DNA of 64,000 nucleotides from Streptomyces natalensis ATCC 27448 (GCF_000935125.1 NZ_JRKI01000003.1:62001-126000); one strand, 5' to 3'; positions 45,455-54,368 are shown, numbered from the stretch's first letter. The notes: generated from the letters alone by a model not told the origin. Made by a program: numbers and translations.

Positions 45455-46057
45455 TGTGCCAACGGGGCCGATCGCCACGCCCGGCGTCGCGCCGGCCGCC
45501 CGGGTGGCGGCGCCGGCCGCCATCGGCAGCAGACAGGCGCTCGGGGTAGCGGTACCTCGCCAACGGTAGCGCCGGCCCTGGGTCGTCAAACCGCGCGATG
45601 CGATGGGGAGTATCGGGGTGAGCCTGCTGTCGGGGCCGGACGGGCCGGCCGCTGCGCTGGAGCTGCTGCCCGATGCCCGGCCGTTCCTGGTGGAGGAGTA
45701 CGTCGAGGGGGACGCGTACAGCGTCGACGGCGTGTTTTGGGACGGTGTGGCGAGGGTTCTCGCCATTGCGGAGAAGGAGAAGGCGGCCCCGCCGCATTTC
45801 GTCGAGGTGGGGCACGTCCTGCCCGCCGAACTCCCGGATCTGGCACGGGGGAGATCACCCGTCAGGTGACCGCCGCACTGTCGGCGCTGGAGCTGCGTAC
45901 CGGCGCCTTCCATGGGGCGCCGGGCGAGGCGATCCGTCCGCTCCGCCGTTCCGGCGACCGGGCCGGCTTCGTTCTCGTCGGAGCGCCGGATGCAGCACAA
46001 ACACTGTTGCGGGCACGGGAGTCGGCGGCGTCGGCGCGGATTCGAACGGCCTCCTGA
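45455..46057 (+). pseudogene. Decayed ATP-grasp ligase gene
   Basis: Degenerate remains of a carboxylate-amine ligase of the ATP-grasp family. A frame around 45572 gives [18 protein letters not shown], then [20 protein letters not shown] and [18 protein letters not shown] (to about 45850). A frameshift leads to [20 protein letters not shown] and later RSGDRAGFVLVGAPDAAQ (to 46057). Before 45570 only traces remain ([16 protein letters not shown]) with an in-frame stop. The N-terminal third and most of the metal-binding region are missing. It begins straight after the tRNA-Ser terminator and marks old turnover at this site. Confidence 0.75.
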
Positions 46058-46553
46058 CGGCCACCGGGGTCCGGGCGGACGGGGCGCGGGTGTCGTACGG
46101 ATACACCGGCGCAAAGGAGGCGCGACGACGTTGCCTCACGGGCAATTGTGACGTAAACCACGTTGCTCACCCTGAGTTGATCAGTGCAGAGCACACGTAA
46201 CGACTTTTCCAGTTCATTACCTTGCTGCAATGCCGTGAACATCGGCCCGGCGCGCCTCCGCGAGTAACACGGTGCGTGAAACCGTAGCGGCTTCTTCCGG
46301 TTCCGTTCACGGTTATCGCCTGCACCGTTCGGCGCCGCCGGTTAAAGTCGTGAACGTCAACTCCTGGACGCTCCATCTGCCGTAATCGGCCCGGGAGTTC
46401 TGCCGATCCCCTTCGGACCGTCCACGACCACAGAGATTCAGCCAGTGACGTCCTGTAATGGATGCATTGAGCCTTCGTGAACCGCACCGTAGACCGCCAG
46501 CCGCACCGGGGTGAGCTACGCCCCGGCTGAATACCACCCACTGGGGACATTCG
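46058..46553. other. 496-bp intergenic region upstream of the BKACE operon
   Basis: No gene is supported. The stretch from about 46130 to 46550 is noticeably less GC-rich than the neighbours and holds the operon's promoter and leader. Hairpin-prone elements are visible, such as GGGTGAGCTACGCCCC (46510-46525, imperfect). I found no clear -35/-10 pair and no copy of the tRNA-Ser 3' end. Confidence 0.5.
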
Positions 46554-47897
46554 ATGCCGACTGACTTATCGCACGGGAAGACTCTGATACTTGGCTGCGC
46601 CTCCACCGGCGCCAAGTTCACTCCGAACAATCACCGGCTGACCGGTGACACCACGCTGGACAGCATCTGTACCGGAAAAACCATCAAAACCTCGGCGCTG
46701 GCCTCCATCGCCGAGGCCGAGGCGCTCTACGGAATGGGCTGCCGGTACTACCACTACCACGCCAGAAATCCCCTGACGCACGAGCAGACCACCGACAACG
46801 AGATCTACCAGGAGATCAGCCGGGGTGTACAGCGCCGCTGTCCGGACGTGCTGATCAGCTTCGGCGCCAGCCGCAACGGCAGCGAGGTCCGCGAGCGGAT
46901 CCGCGCCTTCGGGGAATGGGAGCGGGTCAGCCAGTGCGCCGTCCCGCTGCATCTGGGCGGCGCGCATTTCGTCACCATCCAGGCCGCCGTCGAACTCCAG
47001 GTGATCTGCGAACTGGAAAGGCAGTTGGAGAAGCAGGGCCGGACGCTGGATATGGATCTGGTCGGCGACCCGGATTTCCTTACGGCCCTGGCTGCGTATG
47101 AACCGTCCGACCGCGTCCAGGACGCACAGCTGGACACCCACTCCACCAGCAAGGGCGCGGACTACGGCAAGACCTCGCCGCTGATTCAGTTCCAGGTGTA
47201 CCGCAATGCCATCAAGGCCCGGCAGAAGCTGGCGCTCTTCCACGAGATCGAATGGGTGCAGCTGCTGCGCAGCTATGCCATGACCCGCTATGCGGTCGAG
47301 CATCCGGCGATGCGGCTGGGCAGCTCCGGACAGCTCAACATCACGCTCCTCTTCGGGTTTTCCCCGCGACTTCCCTTCCCCGAGAACTACGCTGAATTCA
47401 AGCGGGTCGTGGACGCGGCGAAGAGCCTGGAATACGACCTCGCGGACCCCGGTGTGAAAAAGCGCCACGTCACCATCAGTGTGGGTGCCGCGGTGCTGCC
47501 GCAGCACGCCGCCCGGCACTGCAAGGAGCTGGACGTCGGCCCGCGTCGCGGCACCAGGCTCTGCGCGGTCCGCCGGCTGGCGGCCTGGGCGTCCCAGCCC
47601 GACAGCCAGGTCGATGTGTTGCGGGTGGGAATGGAGGACACGCCCTATCTCGTCGATGACGACGGGCAGGTCCAGCTCGCCGACAACATCCAGCTGCTCG
47701 GCCACGCCATCGACGAAATGACCGCCAACGCCGCCGGCATCGAGCGCGATCACGAGGCGATCTTCGCGCGGATGGGGCTCCAGGGCGTCCAGAACGACCT
47801 GCTGTCCGTCCAACGGGAACGCCCTATGGGCGAGTTGGCCGCCGACACCGGTGCCGCCCAGGAGAGCCGCCCGGCCGAGCTGGTCACCGCCGGATGA
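46554..47897 (+). CDS. BKACE-like (beta-keto acid cleavage enzyme, DUF849) protein
   Basis: Probable metal-dependent C-C bond lyase of 447 residues related to 3-keto-5-aminohexanoate cleavage enzyme. The HxH zinc motif is His67-Tyr-His69 in RYYHYHARNPLTHEQTTDNE; LISFGASRNGSE near 100 matches the family's substrate loop; Arg357-Val-Gly-Met-Glu361-Asp362 in VLRVGMEDTPYL matches the Arg/Glu/Asp triad of the known enzyme. It is much longer than the usual 275-310 residues; the extra sequence lies mainly between 150 and 300 and at the C-terminus. Codon 5 is TTA (46566-46568), so translation should depend on the bldA tRNA. The stop overlaps the start of the MFS gene (ATGA). The substrate is unknown. 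Confidence 0.8.
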   Translation: MPTDLSHGKTLILGCASTGAKFTPNNHRLTGDTTLDSICTGKTIKTSALASIAEAEALYGMGCRYYHYHARNPLTHEQTTDNEIYQEISRGVQRRCPDVLISFGASRNGSEVRERIRAFGEWERVSQCAVPLHLGGAHFVTIQAAVELQVICELERQLEKQGRTLDMDLVGDPDFLTALAAYEPSDRVQDAQLDTHSTSKGADYGKTSPLIQFQVYRNAIKARQKLALFHEIEWVQLLRSYAMTRYAVEHPAMRLGSSGQLNITLLFGFSPRLPFPENYAEFKRVVDAAKSLEYDLADPGVKKRHVTISVGAAVLPQHAARHCKELDVGPRRGTRLCAVRRLAAWASQPDSQVDVLRVGMEDTPYLVDDDGQVQLADNIQLLGHAIDEMTANAAGIERDHEAIFARMGLQGVQNDLLSVQRERPMGELAADTGAAQESRPAELVTAG

Positions 47898-49135
47898 GCG
47901 CCCTCACCGTCCCCGTCCGCGGTGCGAGCTATCGCTGGGTGATCCTCGGCATCGCCACCTTCGCCCAGGCCAGCGCCTCCTTCTTCGTCCAGGGCATCGG
48001 CGCGATCAGCGCCTTCCTGGAGCGCGATCTGCATCTGAGCACCGCCCAGATCGGCCTGCTCATCTCGGCGGCGCAGCTGGTGCCGCTGGTCGGGCTCCTG
48101 GTGGCCGGCGAATTGCTCGATCGCTACAGCGAACGCTGGGTCGTGGGCATCGGCACCCTGCTGGTCGCGCTGTCCCTGCTCGCCGGAAGCCTGGCGACGG
48201 GCTATGTGTCGCTGCTGCTCCTGCTGATCGTCGTCGGTACGGGATACAGCACGGCGCAGCCCGGCGGCAGCAAATCGGTGGCCCAGTGGTTCGATGCCTC
48301 GCAGCGGGGATTCGCCATGGGAATCCGCCAGGCGGGCCTGCCGCTCGGCGGTGCGCTGGCCGCCGCGCTGCTGCCGTATCTGGCCGGTGAAATGGGCTGG
48401 CAGTCGTCCTTTGTCGCCGGCGGTCTGGTCGCCCTGCTGGGCGCCGTCGTCTTCATCGGCTTTTACCGGGCCCCCGAAGCGGCCGGCCCGCCGCGGCCGG
48501 CATCCCGGGGCACGTCGATCCGGTCGGAACTGGCCTCTCGGCTGCGCATGATCCGCGATCCGGCCATGGGCCGCATCATGTTCTCCGGCGTGAGCCTCAT
48601 TTCGGTGCAGTACGGCATTCAGGTTCTTACGGTGCTCTTTTTGCACGACGAAGCGGACCTCAGCATCACCACCTCGGCCCTGCTGCTCTTCGTCGCCCAA
48701 TGCGGCGGCGTGGCCGGACGTATCGTGCTGGCGGCCTGGAGCGACCGCTGCACGGCGGGCCGCTATCTGCCCGTACTCGTCTGTATGAGCGCGGTCATCG
48801 CCGGCCTGGCCGTCCTGGTGCTGGTCCCGCTCCATTCCGTGGTGCTCTGCGGAATCCTGGTCACCTGGCTCGGATTCTTCGGATTCGGCTGGTACGGCCC
48901 CTGGGTGGCCTATGTGGCCGAATCGGCGAGCCCGGACAAGACCGGATTCGCCCTCGGCCTGGCCATGTCCGTCAACCAGATCGCGGTCATCGCCGTACCC
49001 CCGGTCCTGGGCCTGCTCAAGGACGCAACGGACAGCTATACGCCCGGCTGGAGCCTTCTGGCAGCAATGACGCTGGTGGCGCTGCTCGCCACGTCCTGGG
49101 GTTCGAGGCAATCCGCCGGCCGTCCTTCGGCATAG
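47894..49135 (+). CDS. MFS transporter, 12 spans
   Basis: Transporter of 413 residues coupled by ATGA overlap to the BKACE-like gene. Twelve spans can be drawn, with the motif-A-like loop GELLDRYSERWVVGIG, the conserved GTGYSTAQPGGSKSVAQWFD and AMGIRQAGLPLGGALAAALL, resembling the sugar-acid/nitrate branch of the superfamily rather than drug exporters. It could bring in the substrate of the lyase or export its product. It is followed by 87 bases and then the ferredoxin gene on the same strand. Confidence 0.9.
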   Translation: MSALTVPVRGASYRWVILGIATFAQASASFFVQGIGAISAFLERDLHLSTAQIGLLISAAQLVPLVGLLVAGELLDRYSERWVVGIGTLLVALSLLAGSLATGYVSLLLLLIVVGTGYSTAQPGGSKSVAQWFDASQRGFAMGIRQAGLPLGGALAAALLPYLAGEMGWQSSFVAGGLVALLGAVVFIGFYRAPEAAGPPRPASRGTSIRSELASRLRMIRDPAMGRIMFSGVSLISVQYGIQVLTVLFLHDEADLSITTSALLLFVAQCGGVAGRIVLAAWSDRCTAGRYLPVLVCMSAVIAGLAVLVLVPLHSVVLCGILVTWLGFFGFGWYGPWVAYVAESASPDKTGFALGLAMSVNQIAVIAVPPVLGLLKDATDSYTPGWSLLAAMTLVALLATSWGSRQSAGRPSA

Positions 49136-49222
49136 GCGCACCCTCGTCCCCGACGCCGACGCCCACACACCAAAACCCTCACACCCACACCCCTCACCCA
49201 ACACCCGGACAGGAGTACCCCC

Positions 49223-49552
49223 ATGGCGTATGTGGTCGCCGAACCCTGCGCGGATGTGCTGGACCTGGCATGTGTCGAGGAATGCCCGGTCGACTGCATT
49301 TATCAGGGCGAACGGATGATGTACATCCAGCCCGAGGAATGCGTGGACTGCGGCGCCTGCGAGGTCGTCTGCCCCGTGGAGGCCATTTACTTCGAGGACG
49401 ACGTCCCGGAGAAGTGGTCCGTGTACACCGCGGCCAATGCGGCGTTCTTCACGGAGATCGGCTCGCCCGGCGGGGCGATTACGGTCGGCAAGTTCGGCCA
49501 TGACGTCGAGCCGGTACTCAGCCTGCCCACCGCCGAACCCCCGGCGCGATGA
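49223..49552 (+). CDS. fdxA: 7Fe ferredoxin (FdxA type, [3Fe-4S][4Fe-4S])
   Basis: Ferredoxin of 109 residues. Cluster ligands are in YVVAEPCADVLDLACVEECP, VDCIYQGE and ECVDCGACEVVCPVEAIYFE; the C-terminal half ends with DVPEKWSVYTAANAAFFTEI, the usual FdxA tail. The layout fits the 7Fe ferredoxins of actinobacteria. It is the third gene of the BKACE operon and is followed with an ATGA overlap by the NRAMP gene. It may supply electrons to an unidentified enzyme; the cluster has no reductase or oxygenase gene. Confidence 0.93.
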   Translation: MAYVVAEPCADVLDLACVEECPVDCIYQGERMMYIQPEECVDCGACEVVCPVEAIYFEDDVPEKWSVYTAANAAFFTEIGSPGGAITVGKFGHDVEPVLSLPTAEPPAR

Positions 49553-50790
49553 GCCCGCTCGCCCCCGGCCGCGCGCCCGCGCCCGCACGGCCCCGCCCGC
49601 TGACCGTGGTCCGGCTGATGGGCCCCGCCTTCGTCGCCGCCATCGCCTATGTCGACCCCGGCAATGTCGCCACGAACATCACCGCCGGCGCCCGTTACGG
49701 CTATCTGCTGGTGTGGGTGGTGGTCGGCGCCGGGGCGATGGCGATGCTGGTGCAGTATCTGTCCGCCAAACTCACCCTCGCCACCGGCCGTACGCTCCCC
49801 GAGCTGTGCGCCGAGCGCTTTCGCCGGGGCACCCGGCTGGCGCTGTGGGTCCAGGCGGAGATCGTCGCCGTGGCGACCGACCTCGCCGAGGTGGTCGGCG
49901 GCGCGGTCGCCCTCCAACTGCTCTTCGGCATCCCGCTGCTCACCGGCGGGCTGCTCACCGGGCTGGTCTCCTGGCTGGTGATCGTGGTGCAGTCGCGGCG
50001 TGGCCAGCGGCCGTTCGAGGCCGTCGTCGGCGGTCTGCTGGCAGTGGTGCTGACCGGCTTCCTGTACGACGCGGTCAGCGGCGGCTTCTCGGCCAGACAG
50101 ATCGCCGCCGGGATGGTGCCGCGCTTCGCCGGGCCGGACAGCCTGCTGCTCGCCTGCGGGATCGTCGGGGCGACCGTCATGCCGCACGCCATCTATCTGC
50201 ACGGCGCGCTGGTGCGCGACCGGCACGGCGCGGCGGGCGGCAGGCAGCGGACCCTGCTGGGCGCGACCCGGGTCGATGTGCTGGCGGCGATGAGCACCGC
50301 CGCGGTGGTGAATCTGGCGATGCTCGTCGTCGGCGCCGCCACCCTCGGTTCGGCGGCGGGCGATTCGATCGAGGCCGCGCACCGCGGACTCGCCGCCGCG
50401 CTCGGCCCGCTGCCCGCGATGCTCTTCGCCGTCGCGCTGCTCGCCTCCGGCTTCGCCGCCACCTCGGTGGGCACCTATGCGGGCGCGGTGATCCTGGAGG
50501 GCTTCGTCGGCCGTACGGTCCCGCTCGCCGTACGGCGGCTGCTCACCCTCGTCCCGGCGCTGGCGGTCCTGGCCCTCGGCGCCGAGCCCGGGCGGGCGCT
50601 GGTGCTCTCCCAGGTCGTGCTGAGCTTCGGCATCCCGTTCGCGCTGTGGCCGCTGGTGGCGTTCACCGCGCAGCGACAGCTGATGGGCCGTCTGGTCAAC
50701 GGGCGCCTGACCACCGTCTGCGCGGTGGCCGCCGCATCGGTCAGCACGCTGCTGAACGCGGCGTTGCTGTGGCTCACGCTGGCGGCGTGA
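49549..50790 (+). CDS. NRAMP-family divalent metal transporter
   Basis: Proton-coupled Mn2+/Fe2+ importer of 413 residues. The first span holds the metal-binding DPGN in AAIAYVDPGNVATNITAG, and span 6 has the MPH motif in GATVMPHAIYLHGALV. Eleven spans can be drawn; a short Pro/Arg-rich N-terminus precedes them. The ATG at 49549 overlaps the ferredoxin stop, so the metal importer is co-translated with an iron-sulfur protein and, further upstream, a metal-dependent lyase. Supply of iron or manganese for the operon is the natural inference. A strong terminator follows. Confidence 0.93.
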   Translation: MSPLAPGRAPAPARPRPLTVVRLMGPAFVAAIAYVDPGNVATNITAGARYGYLLVWVVVGAGAMAMLVQYLSAKLTLATGRTLPELCAERFRRGTRLALWVQAEIVAVATDLAEVVGGAVALQLLFGIPLLTGGLLTGLVSWLVIVVQSRRGQRPFEAVVGGLLAVVLTGFLYDAVSGGFSARQIAAGMVPRFAGPDSLLLACGIVGATVMPHAIYLHGALVRDRHGAAGGRQRTLLGATRVDVLAAMSTAAVVNLAMLVVGAATLGSAAGDSIEAAHRGLAAALGPLPAMLFAVALLASGFAATSVGTYAGAVILEGFVGRTVPLAVRRLLTLVPALAVLALGAEPGRALVLSQVVLSFGIPFALWPLVAFTAQRQLMGRLVNGRLTTVCAVAAASVSTLLNAALLWLTLAA

Positions 50791-50796
50791 GGGGCG

Positions 50797-50847
50797 GACG
50801 CGGCGCGGGCCGCGGCGCTGGTGATCAGCGCCGCGGCCCGCCGCGTC
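50797..50847 (+). terminator. Strong terminator of the BKACE-MFS-ferredoxin-NRAMP operon
   Basis: A long GC-rich hairpin: left arm 50797-50820, right arm 50826-50847, loop GTGAT. The pairing is perfect except for a two-base bulge on the left. It also faces the convergent gene ending at 50860. Confidence 0.85.
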
Positions 50848-50859
50848 AGGGCCCGGCCG

Positions 50860-51276
50860 TCAGTTGTTGCGGCGGAAGAGGCGCCGGATCAGCGCCACGA
50901 TCAGGGCGATCACCACGATCGCGATGACCAGGGCGATCACGAACAGCACGATGGCGATGATGCCGAGCTTCTTGAAGAAGCCCTTCGTCTTCTTCCCGAC
51001 CTTCTTCTTCCACTTGGAGCTCTTCTTCGCCTTGTAGACCTTCTTCGCCGAGTGCGAGAAGACGTGGTGATGGTGCGAGAAGAGGCCGTGGTGGCCGAAC
51101 TCCGGCGCGGACGCGGGTGCGGCGGCGCTGCGCGGCGCCACGGCGCTCTGCGCGGCCACGGCCGGGGCGGCGCTCATGGCCAGCAGGCCGAAGAGCACCG
51201 CCAGCACGACGCCCGGTCCGCGCCGCCTGCGCGCGGGCGCAGTCGTGTGCGCGGGGCTCTGTGCGGTGTGCGGCAT
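50860..51276 (-). CDS. Lys-rich secreted or membrane-inserted peptide
   Basis: I do not recognise this 138-residue protein. It has a signal peptide (GPGVVLAVLFGLLAMSAAPA, cleavage near AVA), a His cluster FGHHGLFSHHHHVFSHS, a very basic stretch KKVYKAKKSSKWKKKVGKKT and KGFFKKLG, then a strong membrane span (IIAIVLFVIALVIAIVVIAL) and RRLFRRNN at the end. The layout is amphipathic and could disrupt or coat membranes, or hold negatively charged polymers. ATG 51276 has GGGGGAG upstream. It lies 31 bases after the stop of the DUF2127 gene on the same strand, so the two are likely one operon. Confidence 0.78.
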   Translation of the reverse strand: MPHTAQSPAHTTAPARRRRGPGVVLAVLFGLLAMSAAPAVAAQSAVAPRSAAAPASAPEFGHHGLFSHHHHVFSHSAKKVYKAKKSSKWKKKVGKKTKGFFKKLGIIAIVLFVIALVIAIVVIALIVALIRRLFRRNN

Positions 51277-51307
51277 GGTGGAATCTCCCCCTAGTAGCGT
51301 GATGGCC

Positions 51308-52087
51308 TCAGCCATGATGAGCGGCAGCGGGTACGCCCGCCGAGATCTCGACCTCCATGAGGGAGGCGCTGTGCCGCTCCTCGTCGAAGGCCTTACGGCC
51401 ACCTCGTAGCCCGAACAGCCGCTTGGCGAGGGCGATGTAGAGCACCGCGAGAACGTTGATCACCAGCGTGGCGATCTTGAGCCAGCTGACCTTCTCGGTC
51501 AGCTCGTAGATCTCCAGCGGCAGGAAGGCCGCGGTCGCCACCACCGTCAGATACTCCGCCCACCGCTTGGCGCGCCACAGCCCGACGCCCTCGACGATCT
51601 CGATCAGGGCGTAGGCCAGCAGCGCCCCGGCCACCAGCATCAAAGTGGAGTGCTGGTAGCCGAAGGTCTTCTGGATGGTGCCGACGACCGGGGAATGGTC
51701 CAGGTCGTAGTTGAAGTGCCGGGCGACCGGGCGCAGCACGGCGATGTACTCGTCGAAGAACCGCCGGACAGCGTCCTTGCGGTTGCTGAACTGCCAGACG
51801 CCGAAGGCGGCCAGCACGATGAACACGCCGCGCACGGCCCGCTCGACGGCCAGGAAGCGCAGCAGGAACAGATCCCGCAGGACCTTGCCGCGCGGGACCA
51901 GCGGGGCGTCGGCGGCCGGGCCGGAGCCGTGCGGTGCGCCGAGGGCGAAGTCGCCGCAGCGCAGACAGCGCCAGGCCTCGCCGAGCGCGGTGCCGGCGCG
52001 CAGCTTGTTCCGCAGGTGTTCCTCGTGCGGAAGGTAGGTGATGTGCCCGCGCCGCGCGCAGGTACGCCGGTCCCAGTCGATCTTCAT
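51308..52087 (-). CDS. DUF2127-like membrane protein
   Basis: Membrane protein of 259 residues. The N-terminus has a Cys-rich part, RTCARRGHITYLPHEEHLRN and EAWRCLRCGDFALG, probably a small zinc knuckle (CxxC). The membrane part contains LFLLRFLAVERAVRGVFIVL, GYQHSTLMLVAGALLAYALI, EIVEGVGLWRAKRWAEYLTV and FLPLEIYELTEKVSWLKIAT, the usual DUF2127 pattern. Function unknown. ATG 52087. It precedes the Lys-rich peptide gene by 31 bases. Confidence 0.83.
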   Translation of the reverse strand: MKIDWDRRTCARRGHITYLPHEEHLRNKLRAGTALGEAWRCLRCGDFALGAPHGSGPAADAPLVPRGKVLRDLFLLRFLAVERAVRGVFIVLAAFGVWQFSNRKDAVRRFFDEYIAVLRPVARHFNYDLDHSPVVGTIQKTFGYQHSTLMLVAGALLAYALIEIVEGVGLWRAKRWAEYLTVVATAAFLPLEIYELTEKVSWLKIATLVINVLAVLYIALAKRLFGLRGGRKAFDEERHSASLMEVEISAGVPAAAHHG

Positions 52088-52805
52088 CGTTGCCGCCCCG
52101 TGTTCCTTTCGTCGTCCGCACGGCCCGCACCGCGGCGCGGCGCGCGGCCGCGCTCCGTTCTGTCGCGTACATGATGCATGCCGGACGGGGCGGCCGGGCC
52201 GTACGGGGTGGAGGACGCGACCGCCGCTCAGAAGGTTCCGGAGGGTGGCGCAAGGGACCCGGTACGAGAAATCCGCCGGGCATCTGCGGCACCGGCGGCG
52301 AAGGGAGGGCAGCGGGGAGCCCGGAAAGGGGGCGGAGGGGCCCGGAAAGGGGGCGAAGGGGCCCGGGGTGGCCGGCCGGGGGAAGCGGCGGCTCGGGGTG
52401 CACCGCTCCCCCCGAGGGGGACCGGGCCTCAAAGCCCGCGCCGCAGTCAGGGGGATGAAGCCGGCGCGGACCCCGCAGAGAGGTCCCGTCCCACACCCGG
52501 CGGCTTCCTGCCAGACCCGCCGGGCTCCTTTCATCCTGCCTGCGCCGACCGCCCCGGCCACCCGGCGAATGGCCCTCCTTGTCGGGCCTTTGGTCCTTAA
52601 AGACCAGATCAGGGGCAGCCCCGCGGTGACCTACCGGGCAATCGGCGGCCGCATCCCGGCTGCCTTGGTCGAACACCTGTGGTTACACTCACCCGACTGC
52701 ATCCGGCTGGGGAGTCCGGGACGGCTCAAAGACCCGGGACCTGGAGAGCAGCCGACGGCAGAGGAAAACCAGGGACGGCCGCAGGGAACAGGGGAGACGG
52801 GACCG
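52088..52805. other. 718-bp intergenic region
   Basis: Divergent promoter region for the DUF2127 gene (minus) and the 54-residue membrane protein gene (plus). No gene is supported: the long frames here are compositional. It holds a 21-base tandem repeat (52319-52368). Nothing else of note was found. Confidence 0.55.
52319..52368. repeat. 21-bp tandem repeat, two and a third copies
   Basis: Units at 52319-52339 and 52340-52360 differ by one base (GGAGGG versus GAAGGG at the end) and share GCCCGGAAAGGGGGCG; a third partial copy GCCCGGGG begins at 52361. Confidence 0.75.
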
Positions 52806-52970
52806 ATGGCGCAGGCAAAGAAGATCGTGTTGTACCTGCTCATCGTCTTCGTGCTCTACACGATCATCACGTCCCCGGCGCGGGCCGCCAACCTCGTCCA
52901 GATAGGCTTCGAGGGCATCTCGGCCGCCGCTCAGGGCGTCGGCGAGTTCATGACCCAGCTGATCAAGTAG
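52806..52970 (+). CDS. 54-residue conserved small membrane protein
   Basis: Small protein starting at ATG 52806, with GGGAGACGG just upstream. It has a basic start (MAQAKKIVLYLLIVFVLYTI), one membrane span, and a short amphipathic end, ANLVQIGFEGISAAAQGVGE then FMTQLIK. The Ala-Arg-Ala after the span could be a signal-peptidase site. I recall near-identical small genes beside sigF in other Streptomyces, but no function. It is 61 bases upstream of the Dabb gene. Confidence 0.8.
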   Translation: MAQAKKIVLYLLIVFVLYTIITSPARAANLVQIGFEGISAAAQGVGEFMTQLIK

Positions 52971-53031
52971 TCGGCGGGTCGCCGGCCGGTCGCCCGACCG
53001 GCCGTGCAGCCACCGCCGCACGGAGGTCCCC

Positions 53032-53343
53032 GTGATCCGCCACCTGGTCCTGTTCAAGCTCAACGAAGGCGTCTCCCGCGACGACGAACGGGTACAGGCC
53101 GGCGTCCGCGCGTTCGAGGCGCTGAAGGACGAGATCCCGGAGCTGACCTTCTGGGAATGCGCCTGGAACATCACCGACCGGCCGATCGCCCACGACTTCG
53201 CGATCAACTCCGCGGTGGCCGACGCCGACGCCCTCAAGCGCTACCTGGAGCACCCGGCCCACCAGGCGGCCGCCGGACAGTGGCGCGCCTTCGCCACCTG
53301 GGTGATCGCCGACTACGAGTTCCAGGGCCCGGCCGGAGCCTGA
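53032..53343 (+). CDS. Dabb-domain (stress-responsive alpha/beta barrel) protein
   Basis: Protein of 103 residues with the Dabb dimer fold: [60 protein letters not shown] and [13 protein letters not shown]. These act as small barrel proteins, some as cyclases in polyketide routes. GTG 53032 is preceded by GGAGG, an excellent ribosome site. It lies 61 bases after the small membrane protein and before SigF. Confidence 0.92.
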   Translation: MIRHLVLFKLNEGVSRDDERVQAGVRAFEALKDEIPELTFWECAWNITDRPIAHDFAINSAVADADALKRYLEHPAHQAAAGQWRAFATWVIADYEFQGPAGA

Positions 53344-53519
53344 CGCCCGCCGCCCCGCCCTCCGGGGCGCCGCAGACCTTCCACGAGCCCCCCGCCCGCC
53401 ACGGACGGGGGGCTTCGCCGTATCCCGGATCTCCCGTATCCCCTGGATCCCAACGGCCAACTCTCCCCCCAACACGGCGTTATGGGGTACTTGCACCTTA
53501 TGCACACTCTTGTGATGCT

Positions 53520-54368
53520 ATGACCGCTTTGCCGGATACATACGCTGTGAAGGGTGGCCTGACCGTGACGGCCCGTACTGCGCCAAAGGCTCCATCCCGC
53601 GAGAGCCGTAGCGCGGACACGCGGGCGCTCACACAAGTGCTGTTCGCGGAGCTGTCCGGCCTCGAACCGGGTACACCGGAGCACACCCGGGTCCGCGCGG
53701 CCCTGATCGAGGCCAACCTTCCGCTGGTCAGATATGCCGCGGCCCGCTTCCGTAGCCGTAATGAACCCATGGAGGACGTCGTCCAGGTCGGCACCATCGG
53801 GCTGATCAATGCGATCGACCGGTTCGACCCCGACCGCGGCGTCCAGTTCCCGACCTTTGCGATGCCGACCGTCGTCGGCGAGATCAAACGCTACTTTCGG
53901 GACAATGTCCGGACGGTGCATGTACCCCGCCGCCTCCACGAGCTGTGGGTGCAGGTCAACGGCGCGACCGAGGACCTCACGGTGCTGCACGGCCGCTCCC
54001 CCACCACCACCGAGATCGCCGAACGCCTCAAGATCAGCGAGGACGAGGTGCTCGCCTGCCTGGAGGCCGGCCGCTCCTACCACGCCACGTCCCTGGAGGC
54101 CGCCCAGGAGGGCGACGGCCTGCCCGGCCTGCTGGACCGCCTCGGCTACGAGGACCCCGAGCTCGCCGGCGTCGAGCACCGCGACCTCGTACGGCATCTG
54201 CTCGTCCAGCTCCCCGAACGCGAACAGCGCATCCTGCTGCTGCGCTACTACAGCAATCTGACGCAGTCCCAGATCAGTGCGGAACTGGGGGTGTCGCAGA
54301 TGCACGTCTCCCGGCTACTCTCGCGGAGCTTCGCGCGCTTGCGGTCCGCAAACCGGATCGACGCCTGA
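53520..54368 (+). CDS. sigF: SigF-like alternative sigma factor (SigB/F family)
   Basis: Sigma factor of 282 residues of the SigB/SigF type that drives late spore development and stress genes in Streptomyces. Region 2: [58 protein letters not shown]. Region 3: [20 protein letters not shown]. Region 4: [20 protein letters not shown] then [22 protein letters not shown] 53520; a GTG at 53547 is the alternative. The symbol rests on gene order with tadA and upp, which in Streptomyces coelicolor places sigF first and sigN second. No anti-sigma gene is adjacent. Confidence 0.85.
   Translation: MTALPDTYAVKGGLTVTARTAPKAPSRESRSADTRALTQVLFAELSGLEPGTPEHTRVRAALIEANLPLVRYAAARFRSRNEPMEDVVQVGTIGLINAIDRFDPDRGVQFPTFAMPTVVGEIKRYFRDNVRTVHVPRRLHELWVQVNGATEDLTVLHGRSPTTTEIAERLKISEDEVLACLEAGRSYHATSLEAAQEGDGLPGLLDRLGYEDPELAGVEHRDLVRHLLVQLPEREQRILLLRYYSNLTQSQISAELGVSQMHVSRLLSRSFARLRSANRIDA

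Noticed and set aside
45299..50860. An intact integrative element at tRNA-Ser
   Set aside because: No integrase or excisionase gene and no second copy of the tRNA 3' end were found between the tRNA and the core genes.
52669..52685. Possible LexA (SOS) box, TCGAAC then GTGGTT
   Set aside because: Only the left half matches the actinobacterial site; the right half differs at most positions.
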